A stretch of 64,000 nucleotides of DNA from Flavihumibacter petaseus NBRC 106054 (GCF_000974785.1 NZ_BBWV01000003.1:372001-436000); one strand, 5' to 3'; shown: positions 16,319-26,130, numbered from the stretch's first letter. Numbers and translations: made by a program. The notes: generated by a model from the letters alone, not told the origin.

Positions 16319-17623
16319 TTCCTGTACCACTGTGGGATAGTCGAATACCAACTGGCAGAAGGCTTTTACACCAACATCCAGTTGACTGTCATCGATATAA
16401 AAATCCGGTGTATGATGCCCACCGGCTTTGGAAGGATCCATTCCTTTTGGCATACCCCCCAGGTTGAAGAATAGTGCTGGTGCCTTCGTTCCGAAAAAAG
16501 AAAAATCTTCCGATCCGGTAGTCCAGTTCTGGGCAGCAACTTTGTCTTTTCCGGCCGCCCTGACCAGCGAAGGAATCATCAGGCGTGTCAAGGTTGAATC
16601 ATTGTAGGTTACCAATGTTTTGTTATCTATGGAAACCTCTACAGTAGCACCAGAAGCTTCAGCAATCTTTTCTGCGGTCTTCTTCAGGCGTTCATGCACC
16701 TCACGTTGCATCTGGGCATCCAGCGTGCGGATCGTGCCTTCGAGCACAGCTTCTTCAGGGATGATATTGTTGCGTACGCCACTGTGAAATTTGCCCACGG
16801 TGATCACTACGGGAGCCCTTACAATATTCTCCTGCCGGCTTACAATGGTCTGCAGGCCATTGATAATTTGTGTACCGATTACAATGGGATCAATGCTGTT
16901 CCAGGGTGCTGAGCCATGTGCCTGTTTGCCTTTGATCCGAATCGTAAACCAATCTGAAGATGCCATGAATGCGCCTGGTTTATACCGGAGATTACCGGTT
17001 TCGAGGGCACTGGAAATATGAAGTCCGAAGATCGCATCCACTTTCGGATTGTCCATCACGCCTTCCTTTACCATCAACGGAGCACCGCCTTCTTCTGTTC
17101 CCGGAGGGCCTTCTTCTGCCGGCTGGAAGATGAATTTGACAGTTCCCCTGATCTCTTTTTTCATGGACGCAAGAACTTCGGCAGTGGCCATGAGAATTGC
17201 CACATGACTGTCGTGGCCGCAGGCGTGCATTACCGGAACTTCCTGTCCCAGGTAATCAGCTTTTACTGTGGATTTAAACGGAAGTGTGTTGCGTTCTTCA
17301 ACCGGCAGGGCATCCATATCTGCTCTCAGCGCAATAACGGGGCCGGGCTTATCACCTTTCAGCAGTCCGATAACACCGGTAAGGGCAACTTTGGTTTGTA
17401 CTTCAATTCCCAAAGACCGAAGGTGATCAGCCACCATAGTCATGGTGTTGACCTCGCGGTTCGACAACTCCGGATGCTGGTGGATGTACCTGCGCCATTC
17501 TATCAGTTTAGGCAGCATCGCGGTTGCTTTTGTTTGAATCTGCTGGTTAATGGTTGATTGCGCAACAGTAACCTGTACAGCGCTTCCCAGCAACAGGACC
17601 AACAGGCTTGCGGTAAATTTCAT
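16286..17623 (-). CDS. exported M20-family amidohydrolase/peptidase
   Basis: This is a metal-dependent amidohydrolase of the M20D (hippurate hydrolase/IAA-amino acid hydrolase) group, which cleaves N-acyl amino acids or small peptides. The 445-residue product has a clear signal peptide (MKFTASLLVLLLG to VAQ) and so acts in the periplasm or outside. Metal-site motifs include HACGHDSH (C135, H137), FQPAEEGPPG (E170/E171), and the C-terminal TGSEDFSFF. The family forms a catalytic domain with an inserted dimerisation domain (about residues 220-330). It is divergent from the fasciclin lipoprotein (44 bases between starts). The substrate is uncertain. Confidence 0.9.
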   Translation of the reverse strand: MKFTASLLVLLLGSAVQVTVAQSTINQQIQTKATAMLPKLIEWRRYIHQHPELSNREVNTMTMVADHLRSLGIEVQTKVALTGVIGLLKGDKPGPVIALRADMDALPVEERNTLPFKSTVKADYLGQEVPVMHACGHDSHVAILMATAEVLASMKKEIRGTVKFIFQPAEEGPPGTEEGGAPLMVKEGVMDNPKVDAIFGLHISSALETGNLRYKPGAFMASSDWFTIRIKGKQAHGSAPWNSIDPIVIGTQIINGLQTIVSRQENIVRAPVVITVGKFHSGVRNNIIPEEAVLEGTIRTLDAQMQREVHERLKKTAEKIAEASGATVEVSIDNKTLVTYNDSTLTRLMIPSLVRAAGKDKVAAQNWTTGSEDFSFFGTKAPALFFNLGGMPKGMDPSKAGGHHTPDFYIDDSQLDVGVKAFCQLVFDYPTVVQEASGQQSRKGF

Positions 17624-17667
17624 GCTTGGGGATTGTTGCAGTAAATTAGGGAATTAATAAAAAGGAT

Positions 17668-18129
17668 ATGCGAAAATTCGTGGGCGGGTTGTTGTTGATG
17701 ATCATGATGGTGACCGGTTGTCAGCCCTCCCTTCGATCTTTGGAAACAAACAGCAACCTTTTGGGTAAGCTGGGCAACCACGCAGAACTGGTGGCATTTG
17801 AAGGGTTACTGAATAAGGTACCGAAAGTGGGCAAGTATCTCGGAGGAAAAAAGATGATTACCGTGCTGGCTCCGAGCAATGAAGCAATTGCTGCATTGGG
17901 CCAGGATACGCTGCTGGCTTTGACCGCAAACAAAAGTGGTCTTGAAAAACTTTCTGCCGTGCTTTCCGGTCATATTTTACAGGGAAAGCATACTATAGCT
18001 TCTCTTGACTCATCAAAACTGGTCAGCGTTAACGGCAGGCCTGTCAATTTGAATGGGATAAAGGTAATTGGTAATCCTATCGTTGCTGATAATGGGGTGA
18101 TGCTGGTAGTTGACGGAATTATCCGGTAA
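17668..18129 (+). CDS. fasciclin-domain lipoprotein
   Basis: This is a small surface or periplasmic lipoprotein with one FAS1/fasciclin domain, a fold linked to cell adhesion and matrix binding. The 153-residue product has a lipoprotein signal (MVTGC, lipid-bearing C18). FAS1 landmarks include ITVLAPSNEAIAAL (about 67-80), LSGHIL, and the C-terminal NGVMLVVDGIIR. At about 130 residues after processing it holds just one domain. It is divergent from the M20 gene and converges with the mutase gene three bases away. Ligand unknown. Confidence 0.85.
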   Translation: MRKFVGGLLLMIMMVTGCQPSLRSLETNSNLLGKLGNHAELVAFEGLLNKVPKVGKYLGGKKMITVLAPSNEAIAALGQDTLLALTANKSGLEKLSAVLSGHILQGKHTIASLDSSKLVSVNGRPVNLNGIKVIGNPIVADNGVMLVVDGIIR

Positions 18130-18131
18130 AA

Positions 18132-19703
18132 CTATCCCTGGTGGTGCTCCCCGAATACTCCCCGCAACTCGTCAGCGATTTCTCCGAGTGTACATTTTTT
18201 CTCAATTGCTTCAATAACTGTCGGCATGAGGTTTTCCCCTCCGGCTGCTTTGTCGTTAAGTTCCTGGAGAACACGGTCTACCTGGGCCGGATCTCTTTGC
18301 TTCCTTAATTCAGCAAGTTTTTGGATCTGTACCTGGCGGATACTGTCATCCACTTTAAAAACAGGAATGTCTTCCTTCCCTTCGATCTTAAAACGATTAA
18401 CGCCTACCACTATCTTGTCTCCGGTCTCAATCTGGCGCTGATAGGCAAAGGCACTACGGGCGATCTCTTCCTGGATAAAACCTTCCTCCAGGGCTGATAC
18501 GCTTCCACCCATAGCGTCAATTTTCGCGATAAGGTCCCAGGCCTGCTGTTCCACTTCGTTTGTCAACGCTTCGACGAAATAAGATCCTGCCAATGGATCA
18601 ATCGTGTCTGCAACCCCGCTTTCGAATGCTATCACCTGCTGGGTTCTCAGGGCAATGCGGGCTGCATCTTCAGTAGGAAGACTCAGTGCTTCATCGAAGC
18701 CATTGGTGTGCAGTGACTGCGTACCTCCTAGAACTGCTGCGAGTGACTGCACCGTAACACGGCTGATATTATTCATGGGTTGCTGGGCGGTTAGTGTGCT
18801 GCCTCCGGTCTGGCTATGGAAGCGCAGCATCATTGCGCGTGGATCAGTGGCCCCCATCGATTGCATGATTTGTGCCCACATGCGCCGTGCCGCCCTGAAT
18901 TTTGCAACTTCTTCAAACAGGTTATTATGGGCGTTAAAGAAAAATGACAACCGTTTTCCGAGTGTATTGATATCGAGTCCTTTTTCAAGCGCTGCCTGTA
19001 CATAGGCTTTCCCGTTACTCAGGGTAAATGCAAGTTCCTGAACTGCTGTGGAACCCGCCTCGCGGATATGGTAACCCGAAATAGAGATGGTGTTCCATTT
19101 GGGTACTTCATTACTGCACCACTCAAAGACATCGGTAATGATCCGCATGGATGCTTTGGGCGGGTAGATAAAAGTACCACGTGCCGCGTATTCTTTCAGG
19201 ATGTCGTTTTGTATAGTGCCGGAAAGTTTCGACAGGTTGGCACCCTGTTCTTTCGCCATGGCGACGTATAGTCCCAGCAGTATGAAACCTGTAGCATTGA
19301 TGGTCATTGAGGTGCTGACCGTTTCCAGGTTGATGCCGTCAAAAAGGGCATGCATGTCCATGATACTGTCAATGGCAACGCCAACCTTCCCTACCTCTCC
19401 TTCGGCAAGCGCGTGGTCACTGTCGTAACCAATCTGTGTGGGAAGATCGAAAGCCACGCTCAGGCCCATAACCCCTTGTGACAGCAGGTAACGGTATCGT
19501 TGGTTGGATGCCTCGGCGGTGCTGAATCCCGCATACTGGCGCATCGTCCAGGTTTTGCCGCGGTACATGTCTTCCTGGACCCCGCGGGTAAACGGAAAAT
19601 GACCGGCATCGGGTTCATCCGGCACGTGCAGGGGAACGTCGCTGGCATGATAGATCTTTTTGATCTCTATGCCGCTATCGGTGAAAATCTTTTTTTCAGA
19701 CAT
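18132..19703 (-). CDS. methylmalonyl-CoA mutase-like catalytic subunit without B12 domain
   Basis: This is the acyl-CoA mutase catalytic barrel, which with coenzyme B12 interconverts methylmalonyl-CoA and succinyl-CoA or a related pair. The 523 residues contain the full TIM barrel ([62 protein letters not shown]) but end before any cobalamin-binding domain with DxHxxG. Y57 and R175 align with the Tyr89 and Arg207 that read the carboxylate in classical methylmalonyl-CoA mutase; isobutyryl- and hydroxyisobutyryl-CoA mutases differ at the arginine. A separate B12-binding subunit is therefore required and is not in the window. A small membrane protein gene lies 10 bases upstream. Confidence 0.85.
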   Translation of the reverse strand: MSEKKIFTDSGIEIKKIYHASDVPLHVPDEPDAGHFPFTRGVQEDMYRGKTWTMRQYAGFSTAEASNQRYRYLLSQGVMGLSVAFDLPTQIGYDSDHALAEGEVGKVGVAIDSIMDMHALFDGINLETVSTSMTINATGFILLGLYVAMAKEQGANLSKLSGTIQNDILKEYAARGTFIYPPKASMRIITDVFEWCSNEVPKWNTISISGYHIREAGSTAVQELAFTLSNGKAYVQAALEKGLDINTLGKRLSFFFNAHNNLFEEVAKFRAARRMWAQIMQSMGATDPRAMMLRFHSQTGGSTLTAQQPMNNISRVTVQSLAAVLGGTQSLHTNGFDEALSLPTEDAARIALRTQQVIAFESGVADTIDPLAGSYFVEALTNEVEQQAWDLIAKIDAMGGSVSALEEGFIQEEIARSAFAYQRQIETGDKIVVGVNRFKIEGKEDIPVFKVDDSIRQVQIQKLAELRKQRDPAQVDRVLQELNDKAAGGENLMPTVIEAIEKKCTLGEIADELRGVFGEHHQG

Positions 19704-19713
19704 GGGCCTTTAT

Positions 19714-20232
19714 TTAGGCCATCAGTTTCCGCGCTTCATGGCTCAGGGCTTCCTGTACCAAGGAATGCATGGATCCCTGTGGTTGATTCATGATGAATTC
19801 TACAATCTTCCTGTTCAGTTCAGGGCCGGTAGTTTCAGGCGGCATGATAGACGCAATCTGATTGATGATATGGATATTCTGTTCCTTGAGACTGCGGACG
19901 GCTTCCCAGGCTTCATTGGAAACATAAATCTGCTGCGAAAGGTTATAATCATACTCCTGGCGGATCGTTTGTGTGAGCAGCGCCTGCATGTCGCGCAGGT
20001 TCAGCCCGGGTTCATTGCTCCGGCTGATCAGGTTGGGCAATGCAATTCTTTCGGCAAGTATCACCAGTCTTTCATAGGCCTGGAGTTTCAGTTGTTTGGC
20101 ATTCAATTGGTCAGGGGCAGCGCCTGCTGCCTTGTTTTCGGTCTTTTTATCCTTCATGTAGAAAAAGAAATAAAGTCCGGCTATGATCACCAGCAGGCCA
20201 AAAGCAATCAGGAGCATCGTGGTAGTATCCAT
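19714..20232 (-). CDS. small membrane-anchored protein of unknown function
   Basis: I do not recognise a named family. The 172-residue product (start at 20232, MDTTTMLLIAFG) has one N-terminal transmembrane helix (about 5-25), a short charged linker, and a mostly helical cytoplasmic part. That part contains the segments LKLQAYERLVILAERI and LPNLISR and a polar C-terminus. The pattern resembles uncharacterised proteins frequently found beside mutase genes in Bacteroidota. It is upstream of the mutase on the same strand with a 10-base gap, so co-transcription is likely. It is divergent from the IscA-like gene. Confidence 0.7.
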   Translation of the reverse strand: MDTTTMLLIAFGLLVIIAGLYFFFYMKDKKTENKAAGAAPDQLNAKQLKLQAYERLVILAERIALPNLISRSNEPGLNLRDMQALLTQTIRQEYDYNLSQQIYVSNEAWEAVRSLKEQNIHIINQIASIMPPETTGPELNRKIVEFIMNQPQGSMHSLVQEALSHEARKLMA

Positions 20233-20279
20233 TTTTTTAGGGCGATTTGCCAACAAATATAGCGGTTTGATGTTTTTAG

Positions 20280-20287
20280 TATTTTTG
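20280..20287 (+). promoter_or_regulatory. -7 promoter box before the IscA-like gene
   Basis: TATTTTTG is a perfect TAnnTTTG. It ends five bases before the first ATG (20293) and 14 before the second (20302), which favours the second as the start. No well-spaced -33 TTTG was found. Confidence 0.45.
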
Positions 20288-20301
20288 TAAAAATGTATTC
20301 A

Positions 20302-20646
20302 ATGGAAACTTTGGTTCAGGCGCCGGTTTCTTTCACTCCCGGTGCAATAGAAGAGATCAGAAATTTAATGGCGGCCCCGGGGTTTGATGCCAGTCAGCAG
20401 CTCAGGGTGGGTGTGAAGGGAGGCGGTTGTTCCGGGCTCAGTTATATCCTGGGTTTTGATGCGCCGCAGGAGTCCGACGACCGGTTTGAGGTAGATGGTG
20501 TGCCTTGTATCATGAACAAATCACATGGTATTTACCTGATGGGAATGGAAATCGACTGGCAGGATGGCCTCAATTCCCGCGGTTTTACGTTCCGGAATCC
20601 GAACGCGAGCAAGACCTGCGGTTGCGGAACCAGCTTTGCCGTTTGA
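20302..20646 (+). CDS. HesB/IscA-family iron-sulfur cluster carrier
   Basis: This A-type carrier accepts or delivers Fe-S clusters during cofactor assembly. Starting at the second in-frame ATG gives 114 residues (METLVQAPVSFTPGA); the first ATG at 20293 adds three. The three conserved cysteines are present: C43 in KGGGCSGLSY and C106/C108 in the terminal KTCGCGTSF. The family includes IscA, ErpA and SufA; I cannot tell which role this copy plays. No other isc or suf gene is adjacent. A strong hairpin follows. Confidence 0.9.
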   Translation: METLVQAPVSFTPGAIEEIRNLMAAPGFDASQQLRVGVKGGGCSGLSYILGFDAPQESDDRFEVDGVPCIMNKSHGIYLMGMEIDWQDGLNSRGFTFRNPNASKTCGCGTSFAV

Positions 20647-20667
20647 ACCTATAGGTTAGTCAGAAAT

Positions 20668-20700
20668 TATAAGAGCCCGATCATTGATCGGGCTCTTTCT
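20668..20700. terminator. bidirectional terminator between the IscA-like gene and secDF
   Basis: Stem AAGAGCCCGATC (20671-20682) pairs with GATCGGGCTCTT (20686-20697) around a short loop and is followed by T residues on the plus strand. A-rich sequence precedes it, so it can terminate both convergent genes. Confidence 0.8.
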
Positions 20701-20718
20701 ATTGGAATAGGCTGGAAA

Positions 20719-23700
20719 TTATCCTTTTGCTACAGCAGTGTTGTTGGTTGTGCTGCTGGTGGCAGTTTCGATTTTGGACTCACCCAGCGGGCGGTCTTTG
20801 GCGAAATCCACGAGGATGGGGGCAGCAACAAAGATGGAAGAGTAACAACCTGTAAATACACCGATCAGCATCGCGAATGCGAACCCTTTTGTTACTTCTC
20901 CGCCCACCAGGAACAATACCAGGATGGTCAGGAATACGGTAACGGAGGTCATGATCGTACGGGTCAGGGTATCATTGATTGATTTGTTGATGATTTCGGC
21001 TTTGCTTGCTCCTTTCATCAGGTGGCTGTTCTCACGCACCCTGTCAAATACAATCACCGTATCATTCATGGAGAAGCCGATCACTGTCAGGATCGCAGCA
21101 ATAAAGTGCTGGTCTATCTCCAGGGGGAAGGGAACGATGTTCTTGAAGAATGAGAAAACAGCAAGGGTTACCAAAACGTCGTGCAACAACGCCACAATGG
21201 TTCCCAGGGAGTATCTCCAGTCGCGGAAGCGAATGAAGATATACAGGGCGATCGCGAGCAGTGACCAGAATGTTGCCCATTTGGCGCCTGCTTTCAGGTC
21301 ATCGGAGATGGTAGGGTCAACGCGTTTGCTCGCCTGCTTGTACTTGGTATTGAATACTTCGGGTGTAGTGTTGGCTGGCAGGAATGGTTTCAGTCCCTCA
21401 AACAGGGTCGCCTGAACTTTTGCATCGGCTTCCGGGCTGGTTTGCTCAACCATGTAATCGGTAGTAATATCCAGCTGAGTTGGACCGCCATAGGTTTTGA
21501 TTACGGGGTACTTGCCAAAAACTTTATCCAGCGCATCACCTACTTCCTGCTGCTTAACGGCGTTCGGGAATTTAACGATATAGGAACGGCCACCGCTGAA
21601 TTCCACACCTTCATTGAAGCCGTTGAAAATGGCTGCAATACCCAGCAACAGTACAACTCCGGAGATAATGTAAGTCACCTTGCGATACTGTACGAAATTG
21701 TATTTCGCATGTTTGAAGATGCTGCGGCTGAGGTTGGTGAAATAATTGAAGTGGCGGTTCTTGTTGGTGTAGAAATCTGTAATCAACCGGCTTACCAGGA
21801 TACCGCAGAAAAGGCTGAGCAGGATACCCAGGATCTGCGTTGTGGCAAAACCAAGAACCGGACCAAGCCCGAAGTAGAACAGGATGATCGCGGTAAGGAG
21901 GGTAGTGATGTGACCATCCAGTACCGGCGCCAGCGACCTGCGGTAACCGTCATTCACGGCCTGCTGGTAACTCTTACCGCGGGTAAGTTCGTCTTTAATT
22001 CTTTCAAAAATGATTACGTTGGTATCAACCGCCATACCGATGGTCAGAACGAGACCTGCGATACCCGGAGCAGTCAGCGTGGCATTCAGCGCACTCAGTA
22101 CACCAATGGTGAAGAGGAGGTTAAGAATAAGAGCGATATTGGCCACCCATCCTGCTGTGTTGTAATAAACCAGCATCAGGACGAAAATGATTGCAAAAGC
22201 GATGATGAAGGCAAGTGTACCGCCTTTCACAGCTTCCTGACCAAGGGTTGGTCCAACCACTGTTTCCTGAACGATTTTCGCAGGAGCATCCAGTTTACCG
22301 CTCTTCAGGATATTGCTCAGATCCTGACCTTCCTGAACGGAGAATGAACCACTGATCTGGGAATTGCCGCCGGTAATGGGCTCGTTAACGTTCGGAGCAG
22401 AATAAACAATATCATCCAGTACGATGGCAATCGCACGGCCAACGTTGTCACCGGTCATTTTGGCCCAGATCTTCTCACCCTGTTTGTTCATCACCATGTT
22501 AACAGTGACCTGGTTGGTAAGGGAGTTGAAATCCTGGAATGCGTCTGTGATATATTCACCTTCAAGCTTGGCTTTTTCTGTTCCCTGCTGCTTTTTGATA
22601 GCATACAGCGGTACGAAGTCAAGTTCTTTTCCGTCTTTGTCTTTTTCCGGCATGCCGTACAGGAATTTCACATCCCCGGGCATATTGTTGGTTACGGCAG
22701 GATTATGCAGGTAAGAGGATACCAGGTTGGTATCTTTTGTAGGAACGAAACCAAGATATGGTGCAAATTCAGGACGGCCGTCTTTGTTGGCATCCTGTGG
22801 CGTTACGAAAGAGATAGAAGCAAGGAGCGGGTGATCCTTACGCACTTCTTCTGCTGACTTGGCCGCCATAGCAGTTTTGCTGGTGTCTTTGTTTCCTTTG
22901 AGCACATCAGCAAGTGACTTATTGGTAGTGTCTCCAGCTGCTGCAGATTTGGTCGTGTCGATAACAGCAGCTTTTGAAGTATCGCCACCTTTCAGCAACA
23001 GGGCCAGTTCTTTGTCAGCTGCTTCAAGGCTCTTATCGAGTTCACCGATATTATAAACTTCGAAGAACTGAAGGTTGGCTGATGACTGAAGGTATTTCCG
23101 CACACGCTCGGGATCGGTAGCGCCGGCCAGTTCAACCGTGATGATGCCTTTGTTTTCGTCAAGGCTGATATTCGGTTGTGCTACACCAAACTTGTCGATC
23201 CTTTTGGTTAGTACGTCATAGGTCTGTTTCATGGCAGCATTCGCCTGATCACGGATGTATGCAATGACAGACTCGTCGCTGGCATCAATCTTCAGTTTGT
23301 TACGGGAGCTGTTGGCAAACAGGGGAGCCATTTTGGCACCCGGGTTTACATCTCTGAACGACTGGGAGAACAAAGTAATGAAGTCAGCGTCAGAGTTTAC
23401 CTTACGCTTCAGTGCTTCCTCGATTGCCTTTTTCAGGTTGGCATCCTGGGGATTATTGCTGAGGCCGCGGATTAGTCCATCGAGCGCTACATCCATTGTA
23501 ACGTTGATACCGCCCTGCAGGTCGAGACCCAGCAGCAGTTCGCTTTCTTTGGCTTTTTGGTAAGTGTGTCCCCACCAGGTAATTTTTTCGTTGCGTGTGC
23601 TGTCCTGCAGCTGTCTCACGCGGTCTTTTTTAATTTCGGCCAGGCTATCCCGATAGGCAGCCTGCAATTCGTTGTTTCCGGGATACTTTTGCTCGGGTGT

Positions 23701-23835
23701 AGGGATGGCAGACACATACTTCCGGGCCTTTTCTTCTATGGCTTTTTCGTGTTTGTTCACAAACCAGGTGAAGGAAAGCTGGTACAAGGAAATCAGGATC
23801 AGGATAGCAGCAAAAATGCTTACCAGACTTCTCAT
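20719..23835 (-). CDS. secDF: protein translocase subunit SecDF (fused)
   Basis: This is a proton-driven accessory translocase that helps pull proteins through SecYEG. SecD and SecF are fused in one 1038-residue chain, as is usual in Bacteroidota. I start at 23835 (MRSLVSIFAAILILIS), below a good -7 box; the frame continues upstream without signal character. The N-terminal helix is followed by LLGLDLQGGINVTMDV (SecD signature) and a long periplasmic region with low-complexity K/A/D stretches (about 310-360). Then come the SecD membrane part (GMAVDTNVIIFERIKDEL) and the SecF half (FSGGRSYIVKF, FSMNDTVIVFDRVREN). The conserved Asp and Arg of both halves are present. It is convergent with the IscA-like gene. 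Confidence 0.95.
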   Translation of the reverse strand: MRSLVSIFAAILILISLYQLSFTWFVNKHEKAIEEKARKYVSAIPTPEQKYPGNNELQAAYRDSLAEIKKDRVRQLQDSTRNEKITWWGHTYQKAKESELLLGLDLQGGINVTMDVALDGLIRGLSNNPQDANLKKAIEEALKRKVNSDADFITLFSQSFRDVNPGAKMAPLFANSSRNKLKIDASDESVIAYIRDQANAAMKQTYDVLTKRIDKFGVAQPNISLDENKGIITVELAGATDPERVRKYLQSSANLQFFEVYNIGELDKSLEAADKELALLLKGGDTSKAAVIDTTKSAAAGDTTNKSLADVLKGNKDTSKTAMAAKSAEEVRKDHPLLASISFVTPQDANKDGRPEFAPYLGFVPTKDTNLVSSYLHNPAVTNNMPGDVKFLYGMPEKDKDGKELDFVPLYAIKKQQGTEKAKLEGEYITDAFQDFNSLTNQVTVNMVMNKQGEKIWAKMTGDNVGRAIAIVLDDIVYSAPNVNEPITGGNSQISGSFSVQEGQDLSNILKSGKLDAPAKIVQETVVGPTLGQEAVKGGTLAFIIAFAIIFVLMLVYYNTAGWVANIALILNLLFTIGVLSALNATLTAPGIAGLVLTIGMAVDTNVIIFERIKDELTRGKSYQQAVNDGYRRSLAPVLDGHITTLLTAIILFYFGLGPVLGFATTQILGILLSLFCGILVSRLITDFYTNKNRHFNYFTNLSRSIFKHAKYNFVQYRKVTYIISGVVLLLGIAAIFNGFNEGVEFSGGRSYIVKFPNAVKQQEVGDALDKVFGKYPVIKTYGGPTQLDITTDYMVEQTSPEADAKVQATLFEGLKPFLPANTTPEVFNTKYKQASKRVDPTISDDLKAGAKWATFWSLLAIALYIFIRFRDWRYSLGTIVALLHDVLVTLAVFSFFKNIVPFPLEIDQHFIAAILTVIGFSMNDTVIVFDRVRENSHLMKGASKAEIINKSINDTLTRTIMTSVTVFLTILVLFLVGGEVTKGFAFAMLIGVFTGCYSSIFVAAPILVDFAKDRPLGESKIETATSSTTNNTAVAKG

Positions 23836-23875
23836 CGCGTTCTTGTTTCGTTTTTTGTTATTTTTTAAAGAGTGG

Positions 23876-23883
23876 CAAATATA
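23876..23883 (-). promoter_or_regulatory. -7 promoter box for secDF
   Basis: The minus strand reads TATATTTG followed by C, a perfect TAnnTTTGC, 40 bases before the start at 23835. No properly spaced -33 element was found. Confidence 0.5.
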
Positions 23884-24059
23884 GTATTTCGGATGAAATA
23901 TTGGCAGGGTAAGGGTTTTCCGCAATGGTATGGAAGTTTATAATATGTGTAACAGCCAGTACCCAAAGACCCCCGGCAGGCACTGATTACAGGGGTTTTG
24001 CAGCGGTTATGTAAACTTTTTGTCATATGGTATAGCTGCGGACGTGACCTTTAAACCGG

Positions 24060-24067
24060 TACCTTTG
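24060..24067 (+). promoter_or_regulatory. -7 promoter box for the following lipoprotein gene
   Basis: TACCTTTG followed by C matches TAnnTTTGC. It lies inside the longest open frame (from 24020), so the real start must be downstream at 24095 or 24098. Confidence 0.5.
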
Positions 24068-24097
24068 CGGCGGTTACGGTATATTTTATTGATTATG

Positions 24098-24829
24098 ATG
24101 AGGAATTTTTCTTTTGCCCTTGTTTTTGCACTCGTTTTCATGGCTGCCTGTCAGAAAGATGAAACCACAGAAGGTCCGAAGGCCCGCATTGCGCTGATCA
24201 ACGCTGCGCTGGACAGTGAGCCTATTTCATTATTGCTTGACGATCAGCCGCTGAACGAGGTACCGGTATCCTTTGGAGAAGCCAGCGGAACGGCAGAAAA
24301 TGCCTATCTGCCGACGGGGCCGGGGGTTCGTACCACTACCTGGAAAGTGGGAGAAAGCATTGTGGCCGATAATAAATTTCTGGCCTGGTCACCGGGGAAG
24401 TACTATACCATGATCCATTATGACACGGCAGTGAATGGTGTTGCCCCCATTTTAATACTGAATGATGATCCGCAACCCAATGACAGCGTGGGCAAAGGGC
24501 GGTTTATCAATTGTGTTGCCGGGTCTGACAGCCTGACGCTGTGGCTCATCCGGCCTCTGAACGCAACCCGCAACGATACGACCAGGGTGGCGAGCAAGCA
24601 GGTTTGGCTCGGCTTTTCCAACACTTCCAACAACATCAACGGTGCCTACAATGCCACCATACAGCCAAAAGAATATTGGCTTCAATTGCTTTCCCGCGAC
24701 AGTACGATCCTCTTTCGGGATACGCTTACCTTCCAGTCCAAACAGATGTACACGTTTGTTGGTATCGGAGAAACAGGAGGGACGGGTGCGAAATCACCGC
24801 AGGTGAAGCTGGTGTTACAGCCGAAATGA
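24098..24829 (+). CDS. DUF4397-like lipoprotein
   Basis: This is an exported lipoprotein of about 243 residues. The start at 24098 (an adjacent ATG at 24095 is equally possible) gives a signal ending in the lipobox MAACQ with C18. The mature part begins with RIALINAALDSEPISLLLDDQPL, the pattern of the DUF4397 family (a beta-rich domain opening with a V/I-N-A-A core and a short D-x-D turn), and appears to hold two such beta units. Function is unknown; such proteins often sit in surface or gliding-related lipoprotein sets in Bacteroidota. It is divergent from secDF and followed 59 bases later by the aminotransferase. Confidence 0.68.
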   Translation: MRNFSFALVFALVFMAACQKDETTEGPKARIALINAALDSEPISLLLDDQPLNEVPVSFGEASGTAENAYLPTGPGVRTTTWKVGESIVADNKFLAWSPGKYYTMIHYDTAVNGVAPILILNDDPQPNDSVGKGRFINCVAGSDSLTLWLIRPLNATRNDTTRVASKQVWLGFSNTSNNINGAYNATIQPKEYWLQLLSRDSTILFRDTLTFQSKQMYTFVGIGETGGTGAKSPQVKLVLQPK

Positions 24830-24888
24830 CCTATTTTTACCGATTGTCAAGCAAACGATTTTAGAACCAATTATCAGAATCAATTAAA

Positions 24889-26079
24889 ATGTCTCTATCT
24901 GCGCGTCTTCAACGATTCAGTGAACCGGAAACACTCCGGATGGCCAAAATGGGCCGGGAATTGCGGGCAAAAGGATTTGATGTGATCGACCTCAGCCTTG
25001 GTGAGCCCGATTTCGATACTCCACAACACATTAAGGAAGCGGCCAAGAAGGCCGTGGAAGAAAACTGGAGTCATTATCCTCCGGTAGCCGGTTATCCCGA
25101 TCTGCGTGAAGCGATATGTACCAAGCTCAAACGTGACAACAACCTGGATTATAAGCCTGAAAATATCCTGGTTTCCACAGGTGCCAAACAGAGTATTGCA
25201 AACCTCATCATGGCCCTGATCGACAAAGACGATGAAGTGGTGATCCCGACACCTTACTGGGTTTCCTATTCTGAGATCGTAAAGATGTCGGAGGGTAGCC
25301 CTGTGATGATCCGTACCAGTGCTGCTTCGGGATATAAGGTAAAAGCTGCGGAAGTGGAAGCTGCCATCACGCCGAAAACAAAACTTTTTATGTTTTCGTC
25401 GCCTTCCAATCCTACCGGGGCTGTTTATACGAAGGAAGAACTGGCCTCACTGGCTGAAGTTTTCCGCCGTCACCCGCAGGTTTACATCATGAGTGATGAG
25501 ATCTATGAATATATCAACTACAACGGCAAGCATGAAAGCATTGCGCAGTTTGCCGATATCAAAGACAGGGTGGTGATTATCAACGGGCTGAGCAAAGGTT
25601 TTGCCATGACCGGTTATCGCCTGGGTTATATTGCCGGGTCTCCGGAAATCGTGAAAGCCTGTGAGAAGATCCAGGGGCAGATCACCAGCGGCGCCAATGC
25701 GGTAACGCAAAGGGCAGCCATCACTGCACTGACAACTGATCTTACTCCAAGTATTGAGATGGTGAAGGAGTTTGAACAAAGGAAGAAGGCGATCATGAAG
25801 CTGCTGGCTGAGCTTCCTGGTGTTACCTGCAATGAACCTGACGGCGCGTTTTACGTGTTTCCTGATGTTTCGGCTTACTTCGGTAAGTCTGATGGTACTA
25901 CCACGATCAATGGGGCAGATGAACTTTGTTTCTATATCCTGGAGAATGCCTATGTAACGACTGTTACCGGTAAGGCATTCGGTGAAGACAAATGCATCCG
26001 CATTGCTTATACCAACAGCCTGTCTAAGATTGAGGAGGGCATGGCCAGGATCAAAGCTGTACTGGCAAAATTGAAATAA
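24889..26079 (+). CDS. aspartate-type aminotransferase (class I/II, PLP-dependent)
   Basis: This PLP enzyme transfers amino groups between aspartate (or a related amino acid) and 2-oxoglutarate. The 396-residue length and motifs fit the I-gamma aspartate aminotransferase group. These include SLGEPDFDTP near residue 37, SPSNPTGAVY (N174), MSDEIYEYI (D203 and Y206 contact PLP), the Schiff-base lysine K236 in NGLSKGFAMTG, and the C-terminal IRIAYTNS with the substrate-carboxylate arginine. Aromatic or prephenate activity cannot be excluded. It is monocistronic, with a terminator right after it. Confidence 0.92.
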   Translation: MSLSARLQRFSEPETLRMAKMGRELRAKGFDVIDLSLGEPDFDTPQHIKEAAKKAVEENWSHYPPVAGYPDLREAICTKLKRDNNLDYKPENILVSTGAKQSIANLIMALIDKDDEVVIPTPYWVSYSEIVKMSEGSPVMIRTSAASGYKVKAAEVEAAITPKTKLFMFSSPSNPTGAVYTKEELASLAEVFRRHPQVYIMSDEIYEYINYNGKHESIAQFADIKDRVVIINGLSKGFAMTGYRLGYIAGSPEIVKACEKIQGQITSGANAVTQRAAITALTTDLTPSIEMVKEFEQRKKAIMKLLAELPGVTCNEPDGAFYVFPDVSAYFGKSDGTTTINGADELCFYILENAYVTTVTGKAFGEDKCIRIAYTNSLSKIEEGMARIKAVLAKLK

Positions 26080-26097
26080 CTGTCAGCCGACATAGTG

Positions 26098-26130
26098 AAG
26101 CCGTCCCGACTTTTTGGGACGGCTTTTTAG
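26098..26130 (+). terminator. intrinsic terminator after the aminotransferase
   Basis: Stem GCCGTCCC (26100-26107) pairs with GGGACGGC (26116-26123), followed by TTTTT. Confidence 0.8.

Noticed and set aside
21442-22347. 301-codon frame opposite secDF.
   Set aside because: It is a shadow of a conserved membrane protein gene; no signal, motifs or promoter.
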